Shown: positions 8,446 to 16,828 of the stretch, in pieces
How positions within the stretch are numbered: position 1 is the first letter of the stretch
Layout of the letters: the number at the start of each line of letters is the position of its first letter
NCBI GenBank assembly: GCA_030066775.1
Contig: JASJAY010000067.1
Location: 1 to 47,451, forward strand
Direction: 5' to 3'
Length of the DNA: 47,451 nucleotides
Origin: Planctomycetota bacterium
Lineage (GTDB): Bacteria; Planctomycetota; PLA2; JAEUHO01
Translations under genes and position numbers: made by a program
The notes under the pieces: generated by a model
Told to the model about the DNA's origin: nothing
What the model saw: the letters and a program-made list of their open reading frames with translations, nothing else
Databases searched by the model: none

Positions 8446-10959
8446 TTACGCGTCGTCGGCGGGTTCGTCGGCAGGCTTGTCTGCGATCTCGTCGCCCGGC
8501 TCCTCGCCGTTGCCGTCGTCCTCGGGCCGCACCCAGGCCATGCTCACGAGCCGGTCGCCCGCGGGCACGCTGATCGCGCGCACGCCGGCAGTGCTGCGTC
8601 CCATGAGGCGGAACTGACCGTCGGTGACCGACATCCGGATCGTCTGACCGCCTTCCGTGATCAGGATCACCTCGTCGCCGGTCAGCACGGTGCGGGCGTC
8701 GACGACGCGTCCGTTCCGCTGCAGCCCCTGCGGCGAGATGTTGCGGAGGCCGAGGCCGCCGCGGCTCTGGGCGCGGTACTCGGCGAACGCGGTGCGCTTG
8801 GCGTAGCCGCGCTCGCAGACCGTGAGGAGCGCCGCCTCGTCCTCGACGAGCGCCATCGCGACGACCTCGTCGTCACCGCGGAGGTTGATCCCGCGCACGC
8901 CGGTCGCCGTGCGGCCCATGGCCCGCACGTCGGTCACCGGGAAGCGGATCGCCATGCCCTCCGCCGTGACCAGCAGGACGTGGTCGGAGTCGTCGACCAG
9001 GCGCGTGCCGATCAGCGAGTCGCCTTCCTTCAGCTGGAGGGCGATGATGCCGCCGCGGTGGATGTTCTTGAAGTCGGCCAGGCGCGTGCGCTTGACCGTG
9101 CCGCCGCGGGTGGCGAACACGATCGATGCGTTCTCGTCGGCCTCGCGGATGGGCAGGATCGAGTGCAGACGCTCGTCGCCCTGCAGCTCGAGGAAGTTGA
9201 CGACCGCGCGGCCCTTGGCGTAGCGCCCGAGGTCGGGCAGCTGGTACACGCCCTTCTTGAAGACGCGACCGCGGTCCGTGAAGCAGAAGAGCTCGTCGTG
9301 GGTGTTGGCCACGAGCAGCTGCTCGACGAAGTCGCCTTCCTTCGACTGGTTGCCGATGATGCCCTTGCCGCCACGGCGCTGCATGCGGTAGGCGCCGAGC
9401 TCGGTGCGCTTGATGTAGCCCTCGTGGGAGAGCGTCACGACCACGTTCTCGGGTGCGACGAAGTCGAGCGAGGTGAGCTCTTCCTTGGACTCCTCGATCG
9501 CCGTGCGGCGCTCGTGCGGGAAGCGCGCCTTCAGCTCGTCCATGTCCTCGCGGACGATCTGCAGGATGTTCTGCTCGTCGCCGAGGATGCGCTGGTACTC
9601 GGCGATCTCCGCTTGGAGCTTCTCGTGCTCGGCCTCGAGCTCCTGGCGCTGCAGGCCGGTAAGGCGCTGCAGGCGCATCTGCAGGATGGCGTCCGCCTGC
9701 ACGGGCGTGAACTCGAAGCGCTCGATGAGGCCGGCCTTGGCTTCCTTCGGGTCCTTGCTGGCGCGGATGAGCGCGACGATCTCGTCGATCAGGTCCAGCG
9801 CCTTGAGCAGGCCGACGACGATGTGGTCACGGTCCTCGGCCTTGCGCAGGAGGTACTGGGTCCGACGGCGGATGACCACCTGGCGGTGGCGCACGTACTC
9901 GGCGATCAGCCGCTTGAGGCTGCACGTGACCGGCCGTCCGTCGACCAGGGCGATCATGATCACGCTGAGCGAGTCGCGCAGCTGGGAGTAGCGGTGGAGG
10001 TTGTTGAGGACGATCTCCGGGTCCTCGCCGCGCTTCACCTTGATGACGATGCGCACGTCCTCGGCGGACTCGTCGCGCACGTCGGTGATGCCGGTGACGC
10101 GGTCCGTCTTGACAAGGTCGGCGATCTTCTTCAGCAGGTTCGACTTGTTGACCTGGTACGGGATCTCGGTGATGACGATCCGGGAGGCGCCCTTCGCTGC
10201 CTCCTCGATCGTGTGCTTGGCGCGCATCTCGAGCACGCCGCGGCCCGTGGCGTACGCCTGCGCGATCGCGCCCTTGCCGCAGATGCGGGCGCCCGTCGGG
10301 AGGTCCGGCCCGGGGACGATCTCGAGCAGCTCATCGAGCGTGATCTCGGGGTTGTCGAGGTACGCGATGATGGCGTTCGCGATCTCGGTCGGGTTGTGCG
10401 GCGGGATCGACGAGGCCATCGCGACGGCGATGCCCGAGCCGCCGTTGATCAGCAGGTTCGGGAAGCGCGCCGGCAGCACCGTCGGCTCGAGGCGCGACTC
10501 GTCGTACGTCGGCTGGTAGTCGACCGTGTCCTTGTCGAGGTCGGCGAGCAGGTCCATCGCCGCGCCGGTCATGCGGCACTCGGTGTAGCGCTGCGCCGCC
10601 GGCGGGTCGCCGTCGACGTTGCCGAAGTTGCCCTGCCCCTGGATGAGGGTGACGCCCATGTTGAAGGGCTGGGCCATGCGCACGAGCGTCGGGTAGATCG
10701 CCTGGTCGCCGTGCGGGTGGTAGTTGCCCATCGTCTCGCCGACGACCTTGGCGCACTTCAGCGTCTTGCGGCTCGGCGAGAGGCCGAGGTCGTTCATGGC
10801 GACGAGGATGCGCCGCTGGCTGGGCTTCAGGCCGTCGCGCACGTCGGGCAGTGCGCGGTCGACGATGACGCTCATCGCGTACCGCAGGTACGACTGCTTG
10901 AGCTCTGTGGCGATGTCGAGGTCCTGGATGCGCTTGCCCAGGTCGGAGGGTGATGCCAT
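8446..10959 (-). CDS. gyrA: DNA gyrase subunit A
   Basis: This 837-residue protein is the DNA breakage-reunion subunit of gyrase, which introduces negative supercoils with GyrB. The catalytic tyrosine is Tyr125 in AAQRYTE (E. coli Tyr122). The GyrA box QRRGGKG is present in the C-terminal beta-pinwheel domain, which makes this GyrA and not ParC. Six pinwheel-type repeats follow. The C-terminus is acidic. I chose the ATG at 10959 because homology starts immediately (LGKRIQDLDIATELKQSY), though the frame is open upstream to 11151. The quinolone-determining region reads HPHGDQAIYPTLVRMAQ, with Gln86 and Pro90 where E. coli has Ser83 and Asp87. gyrB is not in the window. Confidence 0.97.
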   Translation of the reverse strand: MASPSDLGKRIQDLDIATELKQSYLRYAMSVIVDRALPDVRDGLKPSQRRILVAMNDLGLSPSRKTLKCAKVVGETMGNYHPHGDQAIYPTLVRMAQPFNMGVTLIQGQGNFGNVDGDPPAAQRYTECRMTGAAMDLLADLDKDTVDYQPTYDESRLEPTVLPARFPNLLINGGSGIAVAMASSIPPHNPTEIANAIIAYLDNPEITLDELLEIVPGPDLPTGARICGKGAIAQAYATGRGVLEMRAKHTIEEAAKGASRIVITEIPYQVNKSNLLKKIADLVKTDRVTGITDVRDESAEDVRIVIKVKRGEDPEIVLNNLHRYSQLRDSLSVIMIALVDGRPVTCSLKRLIAEYVRHRQVVIRRRTQYLLRKAEDRDHIVVGLLKALDLIDEIVALIRASKDPKEAKAGLIERFEFTPVQADAILQMRLQRLTGLQRQELEAEHEKLQAEIAEYQRILGDEQNILQIVREDMDELKARFPHERRTAIEESKEELTSLDFVAPENVVVTLSHEGYIKRTELGAYRMQRRGGKGIIGNQSKEGDFVEQLLVANTHDELFCFTDRGRVFKKGVYQLPDLGRYAKGRAVVNFLELQGDERLHSILPIREADENASIVFATRGGTVKRTRLADFKNIHRGGIIALQLKEGDSLIGTRLVDDSDHVLLVTAEGMAIRFPVTDVRAMGRTATGVRGINLRGDDEVVAMALVEDEAALLTVCERGYAKRTAFAEYRAQSRGGLGLRNISPQGLQRNGRVVDARTVLTGDEVILITEGGQTIRMSVTDGQFRLMGRSTAGVRAISVPAGDRLVSMAWVRPEDDGNGEEPGDEIADKPADEPADDA

Positions 10960-11267
10960 GAGGCCGAATCCCGCGTCGCCCGTGCGAACGCGCCGGGGTC
11001 CTGCACGGGTTTCGCGCGTCGCCCGACGAGCCCCTCCGGGCGCCGTGTGCTCGTTGTCGGGATCTGCCGTAACGTGCTGAAAACGCTGTGGGTTACGGAT
11101 CCACTCCCGAAGGGCGTATGGTACCCGGCAGGTCCCCCGGCAGACCCGCATTTCAGGGGTGCGGCGACGCCGTTTCGCGGCTTTTCAGAGGCCCCCTCTA
11201 CCGTGTGCGGAGTGGGGTCTTGGGCGGCGTCCAAGGGGCTCTCACTCCTCCCCCGGAGAGGCGCGAC
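10960..11267. promoter_or_regulatory. Divergent intergenic region between gyrA and the lipoprotein gene
   Basis: About 308 bases without a convincing gene. It must hold the gyrA promoter and that of the + strand gene. The only clear structure is an inverted repeat CCGTAAC (11067-11073) and GTTACGG (11092-11098), separated by 18 bases. The frame of the downstream gene is open through part of the region, but the translated sequence is not protein-like. Confidence 0.35.
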
Positions 11268-12482
11268 ATGGGCGTTGTCCGAACTCCAGTTCCCACGGTC
11301 TCTTGGGTCCGTCGACCCTCGGCTTCGGGTCTGCTGCGGCTCGCTCTCCTCGTCGGGATGGCCCTCGGCGGCGGCTGCGGCGAGCCCGTGGTGGGGGGCA
11401 GCGGTCGCCTCGTGCCCGGCGCGAACGGCGCGCCCGATCTGCTCATCTTGAAGGGCTCGCCCTACGAGATGGGCTGGTGGCATGGGCGCATCCTGAAGGA
11501 CAAGATCGAGCGCCTCGCGAAGCGCTGGCAGCGCGTGGGCATCGCCGGCGAGGTCGGCAGTGCCGGCGACACGACGACCGGCAAGGCGGGCGACGTGCGC
11601 GGGTCGATCGACCTCTACACCGACATCGCGCTCGAGCGCCTGCCGGAGACGGCACGCCAGGAGCTCGACGGGCTGAGCGACGCCACGGGCATCGAGCCCG
11701 CCGCGCTGCTCTTCACCGAGGTGATGCGCGACGGCCTGCGCGTCTACCTCGACACGATCGATCCGCGTCTGCCCGGCGGCCTCGCCGCCTTCGAGGCCGG
11801 ACCGGAAGCGCAGGCGTGGTGGGGCGGGGCGGATGCACGTGTGTTCGCGGAGAACGCGCTCGTCATCGAGCGCAACCCCGACGAGGGCGCGGCGTCCGTG
11901 GCGCTCAGCTGGCCCGGTGGTCTGGGCGGCGTCGCCGGCGTGAGCGCCAAGCGCGTTGCGTACCTGCACGTCGAGGCGAGCGTCGACGACGAGATGCGCG
12001 GGTTCGGCAAGGGCGTACCGTTCACGATCGCGACGCGCGTCGCCATCGAGAGCGGCAAGAACGCCGATTGGATGCGCGCGAACATGGGCGGGACCGCGGG
12101 CCACGCCGTGCTCGTGATGAGCGACCCGGATCCCGACGACGACGAAAGCCGTGCGGTCGTCGGATCGGTCGAGGTGTACCGCGGCATTCAACCCGAGATC
12201 GCCGTGGGGGAGCTGGGCTACATCGTGCTCGGTCCCGACCAGGACGTGCGTGCGGGTCTCGCGAAGGCGGGGCTCTCCGAGCGTCCCGAGAACGCGGACG
12301 GTCTCGATGGGCGCGTGCGCGCCGCCGCCAAGCGCTTCGCTACGGGCGACGGCAACGAGGCGCCGCCGACGGCGCGCATCCACTGGCAGCCCGACGGCAC
12401 GATCGTCTTCGAGGCGCGCGCCGCCGACGGCCGCGCCGTGCGCCGCCGGGTCCTCAAGACCGACGGCACGTTCGGCGAGTAA
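11268..12482 (+). CDS. Lipoprotein resembling the C45/acyltransferase (AAT-like) family, nucleophile absent
   Basis: This 404-residue protein has an N-terminal hydrophobic segment ending in ALGGGC, a probable lipidation site. The mature domain opens with LKGSPYEMGWWHGRILKDKI, which matches the G-x-PYE-x-G-x-x-HG signature of peptidase C45/6-aminopenicillanate-acyltransferase-like and phospholipase-B-like proteins. Members of that Ntn-hydrolase group use an N-terminal Cys after self-cleavage. Here the lipobox Cys is the only cysteine, so the usual nucleophile is missing and the protein may be inactive or use another residue. The start is ATG 11268, with GGAGAG upstream. A small membrane protein gene follows after five bases. 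Confidence 0.6.
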   Translation: MGVVRTPVPTVSWVRRPSASGLLRLALLVGMALGGGCGEPVVGGSGRLVPGANGAPDLLILKGSPYEMGWWHGRILKDKIERLAKRWQRVGIAGEVGSAGDTTTGKAGDVRGSIDLYTDIALERLPETARQELDGLSDATGIEPAALLFTEVMRDGLRVYLDTIDPRLPGGLAAFEAGPEAQAWWGGADARVFAENALVIERNPDEGAASVALSWPGGLGGVAGVSAKRVAYLHVEASVDDEMRGFGKGVPFTIATRVAIESGKNADWMRANMGGTAGHAVLVMSDPDPDDDESRAVVGSVEVYRGIQPEIAVGELGYIVLGPDQDVRAGLAKAGLSERPENADGLDGRVRAAAKRFATGDGNEAPPTARIHWQPDGTIVFEARAADGRAVRRRVLKTDGTFGE

Positions 12483-12487
12483 GCCGC

Positions 12488-12952
12488 ATGTCGAACGGCG
12501 AGCGCAAGCGGCCGCGTCTGGCACCGCCGGCCCGGCTGCCCTACGCGCTCTTCCTGATGTCGATCTGGTTCGGCCGACCGCTCATGGACTGGTTGGGCGC
12601 GGAGCGCCTGCCCGGGTTCCTCCTGTCGCTCCTGGCAAGCCTGGCGCCCATGATCGTGTGCGCGGTCCTCACGTTCTGGCTCCACCGCCGCTGGCTGGTC
12701 GAGAACGGCTACACCGACCCGTCTGTCAGGCGCGGCCTTCCGCCGGAGATCTGGATCGGACTCGGCGTGTTCGTCGTCGGCATGAGCGCACCGGTGGTCC
12801 TCGGCCTGGGGCGCAAGGAAGGAGCGGTGGTGGGCGCAGTCACGATCATGGCCGTGACGGCACTGGTCGTCCTGGCGGCGATGAAGGACCCCGACCGCAA
12901 GGCCGAAGACGAACGCCGCCACCGCGAGGGCTGGTCCGACCCGTTCGGCTAG
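12488..12952 (+). CDS. Small integral membrane protein
   Basis: A 154-residue protein starting five bases after the preceding lipoprotein gene, so the two are probably co-transcribed. It has a basic N-terminus (SNGERKRPRL) and four hydrophobic stretches, approximately YALFLMSIWFG, FLLSLLASLAPMIVCAVLTF, IWIGLGVFVVGMSAPVVLGL and VVGAVTIMAVTALVVLAAM. The C-terminus is charged (DPDRKAEDERRHREGW). No family is recognised. Its end is four bases from the convergent M48 protease gene. Confidence 0.75.
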   Translation: MSNGERKRPRLAPPARLPYALFLMSIWFGRPLMDWLGAERLPGFLLSLLASLAPMIVCAVLTFWLHRRWLVENGYTDPSVRRGLPPEIWIGLGVFVVGMSAPVVLGLGRKEGAVVGAVTIMAVTALVVLAAMKDPDRKAEDERRHREGWSDPFG

Positions 12953-12956
12953 CGCG

Positions 12957-15032
12957 CTACTCGTCCTTCGCGGGCTCCGCCGGCTTCGTGGGCTTGGGAA
13001 GCAGCTCGTCGATGCGCTCGAGCTCGATCGTCGCGTCGTCGCGCAGCTCGTCCCACTCCACGCCCTTGCGAGAGCTGCCGGTGAGGTTCTTGAGGCGCGG
13101 CCGGGCCGTCTTCATGCCCGGCTCGCCGCCGAGGCGGGCGTCGATCGTGAACTCGAGGAGGCGCACGCGGTCGCGACGGTAGTCGCGCTCGGCCTGCTCC
13201 TCGGCGGAGAGGTCGTCGCGCGGCCGCTTGAGGAGCGGGTCCGCGGACGCGGCGCGAAGGTGGTTCTCGGCCTCGGCGCGATCGCCGCCCATCCAGGCCA
13301 CGATGCGGCCGAGCTCGATGTGCGCCTTGAAGGCGAAGCTCCGGGCCGATCCGCCCAGGCCACGCCCTTCCTTCGCTGCCTTGAGGACGTCCTCGAAGTA
13401 CGGCTTGGCGCGCTCCGCGTCGTGCAGGCCATGGAGCGCCGTGTCGCCCGCGTTCCAGCGCGACAGGATCCAGATCTGCCGCGCGCGGGGATCGTTCGAG
13501 TCCTCGACGTATGCCGCGGTACTCACGAAGTCGTCGAAGGCGGACTCCCACACGGGCTTGGCGGCCGCGCGCGACTCCTCCTTCGTCAGGGTGAGGGCCT
13601 TGTCGTACGCCTTGGCGCCCTCCTCGAGGCGCAGGCTGGCGCGCGCCACGGCGACTTCGTTCGGGTACTGCGTGATCGTGAACGCCAGCCCGACGACGAA
13701 CAGCGCCGCGATGCCCAGGAGCAGGTTGCGGCGGTTGCGGTGCCACGCCTCGCGCACGGACGGGTTCGTCGCGTGGGCCGCGATGTACGCCATGCGCTCA
13801 TCGATCGTGCCGTGGCGGTGGCTCGCGCCCTTGCCCGATACCTGCCGCACGCGCTCGAGCGCGCGGATCATCAGCGCCGCGCCGCGCGGGATGGGGCGGT
13901 CGAGGCCCGGCAGGTCGACGGCCGGCGCCTCGGGCGTCAGGATGCTGGCGTGCTCGGCACCGTAGAGGTCCGCCTCGCGCTCGAAGCGGCGTGAGACGAA
14001 GCCGAGGACGCCGAACCACACGACGGCGATGTGCAGCAGGAAGAGGATCATCGGCGGGATGCCGATGGACATCAGCGGCACCTCGAAGGCCTGGAACACG
14101 AGGCCCACCGAGAAGAAGAGCAGCAGCAACAGCGGCAGGTGCCAGCGCTTGGCGTGGCCGGCCTCGTGGAAGAAGACGGCCATGATCTCGTCTTCGCTCA
14201 GGGCGTTGATCAGGCCGTCCGTGAGGAAGATGCGTCGCGTCCCCGGCGTGAAGCCCACGACCATGGCGTTGACGATGTTGTTGTTCGTGCGCCAGAGGAC
14301 GATGTCGTTGTACTTGAGGCGGATGCGCTCGGCGCCGCGCTCGAGCACGCGCCGCAAGCGGCCCTCCGGGAACGACTGACCGCCCAGGACGCGGTTGATG
14401 ATCCAGGGGATGAACGGCAGCGCGAGCAGCAGGATGCCGAACACCATGGCGAAGCTCAGCAGCGGCATCACCTCGAACCACTGCGCTGCGACGCGCAGGG
14501 GCTCGACGCCGAGCGCGCCGGCGACCCAGATCGCCTCGATCACGCCGTAGATGATGAGGATCGGCAGCAGCGCGATCCCGTTGCGCCGGACGCCCGCGCG
14601 CACGGGGTGCTTCGAGGCGATGGGCAGGGGCTTGCCGGCGTGCTCGAAGGCCGCGCGCTCGACACGCCCGCGCTCGCCCCAGGCCACGAGGAAGAGCACC
14701 GCCGCGGGCAGGAAGAGCACGAGGAAGGGCAGCATCCAGAGCTCGCGCGGCACGACCGCGGCCACGAATCCGCCCCACTGGAAGAAGTAGAGCGCGCTCA
14801 GCCAGCCCACGAGCGCCCACGTGCTGGTCCAGCGGCGGCCGGCCTCGGCCAGCGCCGTCTCGCCCGCTTGGGCCGCCTGCGCCGCGCGCTTGCCGGCGCT
14901 CTTGATCAACCAGACCGTCGTCGCGATGGAGAGCAGGGTGCCGATGGCCGCCTGCCCCGGCTCTGCGGCGGGCGCAGCGAGGGCGCCGAGGCCGAAGAGG
15001 AGCGCAATGAAGACGGTCAGGTCCGGAAGCAT
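12957..15032 (-). CDS. M48-family membrane metalloprotease with C-terminal helical/TPR-like region
   Basis: This 691-residue protein has several N-terminal membrane segments, then the M48 zinc site HEAGH at 289-293 within FFHEAGHAKRW, a further pair of membrane segments, and the third zinc ligand Glu353 in FEREADLYGAEHA. This order is that of the HtpX/Ste24-like peptidases, which degrade or process membrane proteins, with the active site at the membrane face. The catalytic domain ends near residue 430. After another membrane helix (LLLGIAALFVVGLAFTIT), about 250 residues of helical, TPR-like sequence follow; this is unusual for HtpX and may bind partners. It is divergent from the gene at 15191. 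Confidence 0.9.
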   Translation of the reverse strand: MLPDLTVFIALLFGLGALAAPAAEPGQAAIGTLLSIATTVWLIKSAGKRAAQAAQAGETALAEAGRRWTSTWALVGWLSALYFFQWGGFVAAVVPRELWMLPFLVLFLPAAVLFLVAWGERGRVERAAFEHAGKPLPIASKHPVRAGVRRNGIALLPILIIYGVIEAIWVAGALGVEPLRVAAQWFEVMPLLSFAMVFGILLLALPFIPWIINRVLGGQSFPEGRLRRVLERGAERIRLKYNDIVLWRTNNNIVNAMVVGFTPGTRRIFLTDGLINALSEDEIMAVFFHEAGHAKRWHLPLLLLLFFSVGLVFQAFEVPLMSIGIPPMILFLLHIAVVWFGVLGFVSRRFEREADLYGAEHASILTPEAPAVDLPGLDRPIPRGAALMIRALERVRQVSGKGASHRHGTIDERMAYIAAHATNPSVREAWHRNRRNLLLGIAALFVVGLAFTITQYPNEVAVARASLRLEEGAKAYDKALTLTKEESRAAAKPVWESAFDDFVSTAAYVEDSNDPRARQIWILSRWNAGDTALHGLHDAERAKPYFEDVLKAAKEGRGLGGSARSFAFKAHIELGRIVAWMGGDRAEAENHLRAASADPLLKRPRDDLSAEEQAERDYRRDRVRLLEFTIDARLGGEPGMKTARPRLKNLTGSSRKGVEWDELRDDATIELERIDELLPKPTKPAEPAKDE

Positions 15033-15080
15033 CGTCCTTACGGTACGGGGCCCCGAGCGACGGGGCGCTCTTCTACGACG

Positions 15081-15114
15081 CCCGGGCTGGAAGCGGGGTT
15101 TCCACCCCGCGGGC
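15081..15114. repeat. REP-like hairpin in divergent intergenic region
   Basis: GCGGGG (15093-15098) and CCCCGC (15105-15110) form a stem around TTTCCA, flanked by GCCC and GGGC that could extend it across an internal loop. It lies between the M48 gene and the gene at 15191. It resembles scattered intergenic REP palindromes, but only one copy is visible here. Confidence 0.3.
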
Positions 15115-15190
15115 AGGACGTAGCGCCGCGCGCGTCCGGGGTACGCTCTGCGGGTGCTAGACCCGCGTGAGCGGGTGGAGGTTCGAATCG

Positions 15191-16267
15191 ATGGCCGATC
15201 GCCGAACGTCGTGGGTCCAGGTCGCGTTCCTGCTCCTGGCCGGATCGATGCTGCTTCTGGGTGTGCCGTACGCGGCCGCCGAGCCCGAGGACGGCAAGCC
15301 TCCGGAGAAGCCCAAGGGGCCCGCCTACAAGAACGCCGAGGTGGGGCTGACGGCGAACGGGCCGTCCGGTTGGAAGATGGCCAAGGACAAGCCGAAGTCC
15401 GTCGAGTGGACGCGGCTCGTGACCTGGTACGACCCGAAGACCAACAGCGACGCCGTGCTCAGCCGGCGCCCGCGCACCTCGCGCAGCGTGAACGCGATGC
15501 TCGGTCGCGTGCAGAAGGAGTGGCGCCAGACGCCGGAGCTGACGGTCACTAGCATGCGCGCCATCGAGCGCAACGCGATGAACCCGATCCCGACCGTGAT
15601 CGTGGACGCGACGACGGTCGTGAAGCGCAAGGCCAAGCGCCCGGAGGACCCGCCGCCGCCGCCGCTCACCTACCGCATCAGCGCGACCTACTACCTCGCG
15701 CCGAAGGCCGAGCTCTTGCTCTACGTGAAGGCCCAGGCGACGCACTGGTCGCGCGTGCGCGGCGCCGTGCGTGACATGCGCAACTCCATCAAGTTCGAGG
15801 GTTCGACCGCGGAGAAGGGGCCGCAGGGCGAGGGCGCGTACCGCAACGACCGCCTCGGCTTCGCGTGCCAGTACCCGCCGGGGTACGCGGTCGTCACGCC
15901 GGCGCGCTCCGCGCACGTCGTCCAGTTCGAGGGCATCGCCGTCGAGCAGCCCGTGATCGGCGTGTACCGCATCCAGTGGGATGCCGGCGTCGCGAAGGAC
16001 GTCGAGCGGATGGTCGCGTACTACAAGGACGAGCTGGCCGGCGAAGCCGAGACGCGCTCGATCCAGGTCGGCTCGCGCTCGGGCACCATGATCACGGCGC
16101 GCGCGAACGTGGGTGGCCGGGACCAGACCTTCTACGTGGTCTTCCTCAAGCGCGGTGGCGAGATCTGGCGGCTCAAGGCGTCCATGCCCCAGGCCCAGGA
16201 GGGGCCCGGCATGTCCGTCTTCAAGGCCTTCCTCGGCTCGTTCCGGCTGGGGGCCGCGCCCCGCTAG
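15191..16267 (+). CDS. Secreted protein with two PsbP/DcrB-like segments
   Basis: This 358-residue protein starts at ATG 15191, ten bases after GGAGG; a GTG at 15167 is possible but lacks a good ribosome binding site. A signal peptide (VQVAFLLLAGSMLLLGVP, then AAAEPEDG) precedes two similar halves. The first has VGLTANGPSGWKMAKDKP and the second has LGFACQYPPGYAVVTPA. Each continues with strands and ends in a helix, the second in KAFLGSFRLG. The architecture resembles the secreted proteins at 5204-6538 and 6561-8315, so the three may be distant paralogues. The function is unknown. Confidence 0.7.
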   Translation: MADRRTSWVQVAFLLLAGSMLLLGVPYAAAEPEDGKPPEKPKGPAYKNAEVGLTANGPSGWKMAKDKPKSVEWTRLVTWYDPKTNSDAVLSRRPRTSRSVNAMLGRVQKEWRQTPELTVTSMRAIERNAMNPIPTVIVDATTVVKRKAKRPEDPPPPPLTYRISATYYLAPKAELLLYVKAQATHWSRVRGAVRDMRNSIKFEGSTAEKGPQGEGAYRNDRLGFACQYPPGYAVVTPARSAHVVQFEGIAVEQPVIGVYRIQWDAGVAKDVERMVAYYKDELAGEAETRSIQVGSRSGTMITARANVGGRDQTFYVVFLKRGGEIWRLKASMPQAQEGPGMSVFKAFLGSFRLGAAPR

Positions 16268-16276
16268 CGGGGCGCG
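16255..16276. terminator. 22-base perfect palindrome spanning a stop codon
   Basis: CGCGCCCCGCT and AGCGGGGCGCG meet with no loop, centred on the TAG stop (16265-16267) of the secreted-protein gene. It lies 10 bases before the end of the convergent HMA-lipoprotein gene. It is likely a GC-only bidirectional terminator; no U-tract follows on either side. Confidence 0.45.
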
Positions 16277-16285
16277 CGGAGGCCG

Positions 16286-16732
16286 CTACTCCTTCGCGCG
16301 TACGATCTCGAACTTGCGCCCGCTCTCGGGCGTCTCGAGCACCTTCGTGATCTGCGCGATCACGGCGTCCCGCTTCTTGGCGTCGTCGAGCTTCACGCGC
16401 ACCTCGGTGCTCGCCATGTCCGCCTCGACCTCCGCGACGCCGTCGATCTCGTTGATGCGCTTCTTGATGGTCGACTCGCACCCGCTGCAGCCCATCTTCC
16501 ACGCGTTGAACTCGAGGGCTTCGCCCTCGCCGCGCCAGGTCGCGGTCACGGTGGGCGGGGTCTTCGGCGGCCTGGGCCGCGCCGGCTTCTTCGCCTTCGT
16601 CTGCGTCGACGCGTCGTCCGCCGGCTTGGCGTTGGCCTCCCCCGTCGTGTCGGGTGTGGTCGGCGTGTCGGCGGCATCACCGCCGCAGGCGGCCAGGGTG
16701 AGCAACGCGAGCGAGAGCAGGATGTGGCGCAT
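16286..16732 (-). CDS. Lipoprotein with a heavy-metal-associated (HMA) domain
   Basis: This 148-residue protein has a lipoprotein signal peptide (LALLTLAAC, Cys16), a Thr/Pro/Lys-rich spacer to about residue 60, and a C-terminal ferredoxin-like HMA domain with the metal motif MGCSGC (Cys82 and Cys85). The domain continues IKKRINEIDGVAEVEADM, a typical HMA helix-strand. It probably binds Cu(I) or another soft metal on the periplasmic side. Most HMA domains are cytoplasmic chaperones or P-type ATPase extensions, so a lipid-anchored exported version is less usual. It is divergent from the TetR gene, whose operator-like palindrome could also affect it. Confidence 0.85.
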   Translation of the reverse strand: MRHILLSLALLTLAACGGDAADTPTTPDTTGEANAKPADDASTQTKAKKPARPRPPKTPPTVTATWRGEGEALEFNAWKMGCSGCESTIKKRINEIDGVAEVEADMASTEVRVKLDDAKKRDAVIAQITKVLETPESGRKFEIVRAKE

Positions 16733-16791
16733 GACGGGCTCCGGGGATGGGCGCCGCCATTCTCCTGTCCAGCGGACGGCCTGTCTCTGAT

Positions 16792-16807
16792 TTGAACAAC
16801 CGTTCAA
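16792..16807. promoter_or_regulatory. Probable TetR operator
   Basis: TTGAAC-AACC-GTTCAA is a perfect 6-bp inverted repeat 21 bases upstream of the TetR-family GTG start, in an unusually A+T-rich patch between two divergent genes. TetR-family repressors typically bind such palindromes in their own promoters. It probably controls the regulator and, through translational coupling, the three hydroxylase genes. Confidence 0.6.
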
Positions 16808-16828
16808 TAGAGATAGGATGCGGCCGTC

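Noticed and set aside
7543-10953. Very long + strand open frame opposite gyrA
   Set aside because: It is an antisense shadow of gyrA in GC-rich DNA: low-complexity Arg/Asp/Val/Leu translation with no recognisable domain, while the - strand encodes a complete GyrA.
11067-11098. LexA/SOS-type operator between gyrA and its neighbour
   Set aside because: The CCGTAAC/GTTACGG repeat has an 18-base spacer and does not match a known LexA box. It is listed only as a possible structure.
10872-11151. Upstream extension of gyrA
   Set aside because: The extra ~64 residues (Arg-rich) are not part of the GyrA family and start within the divergent promoter region.
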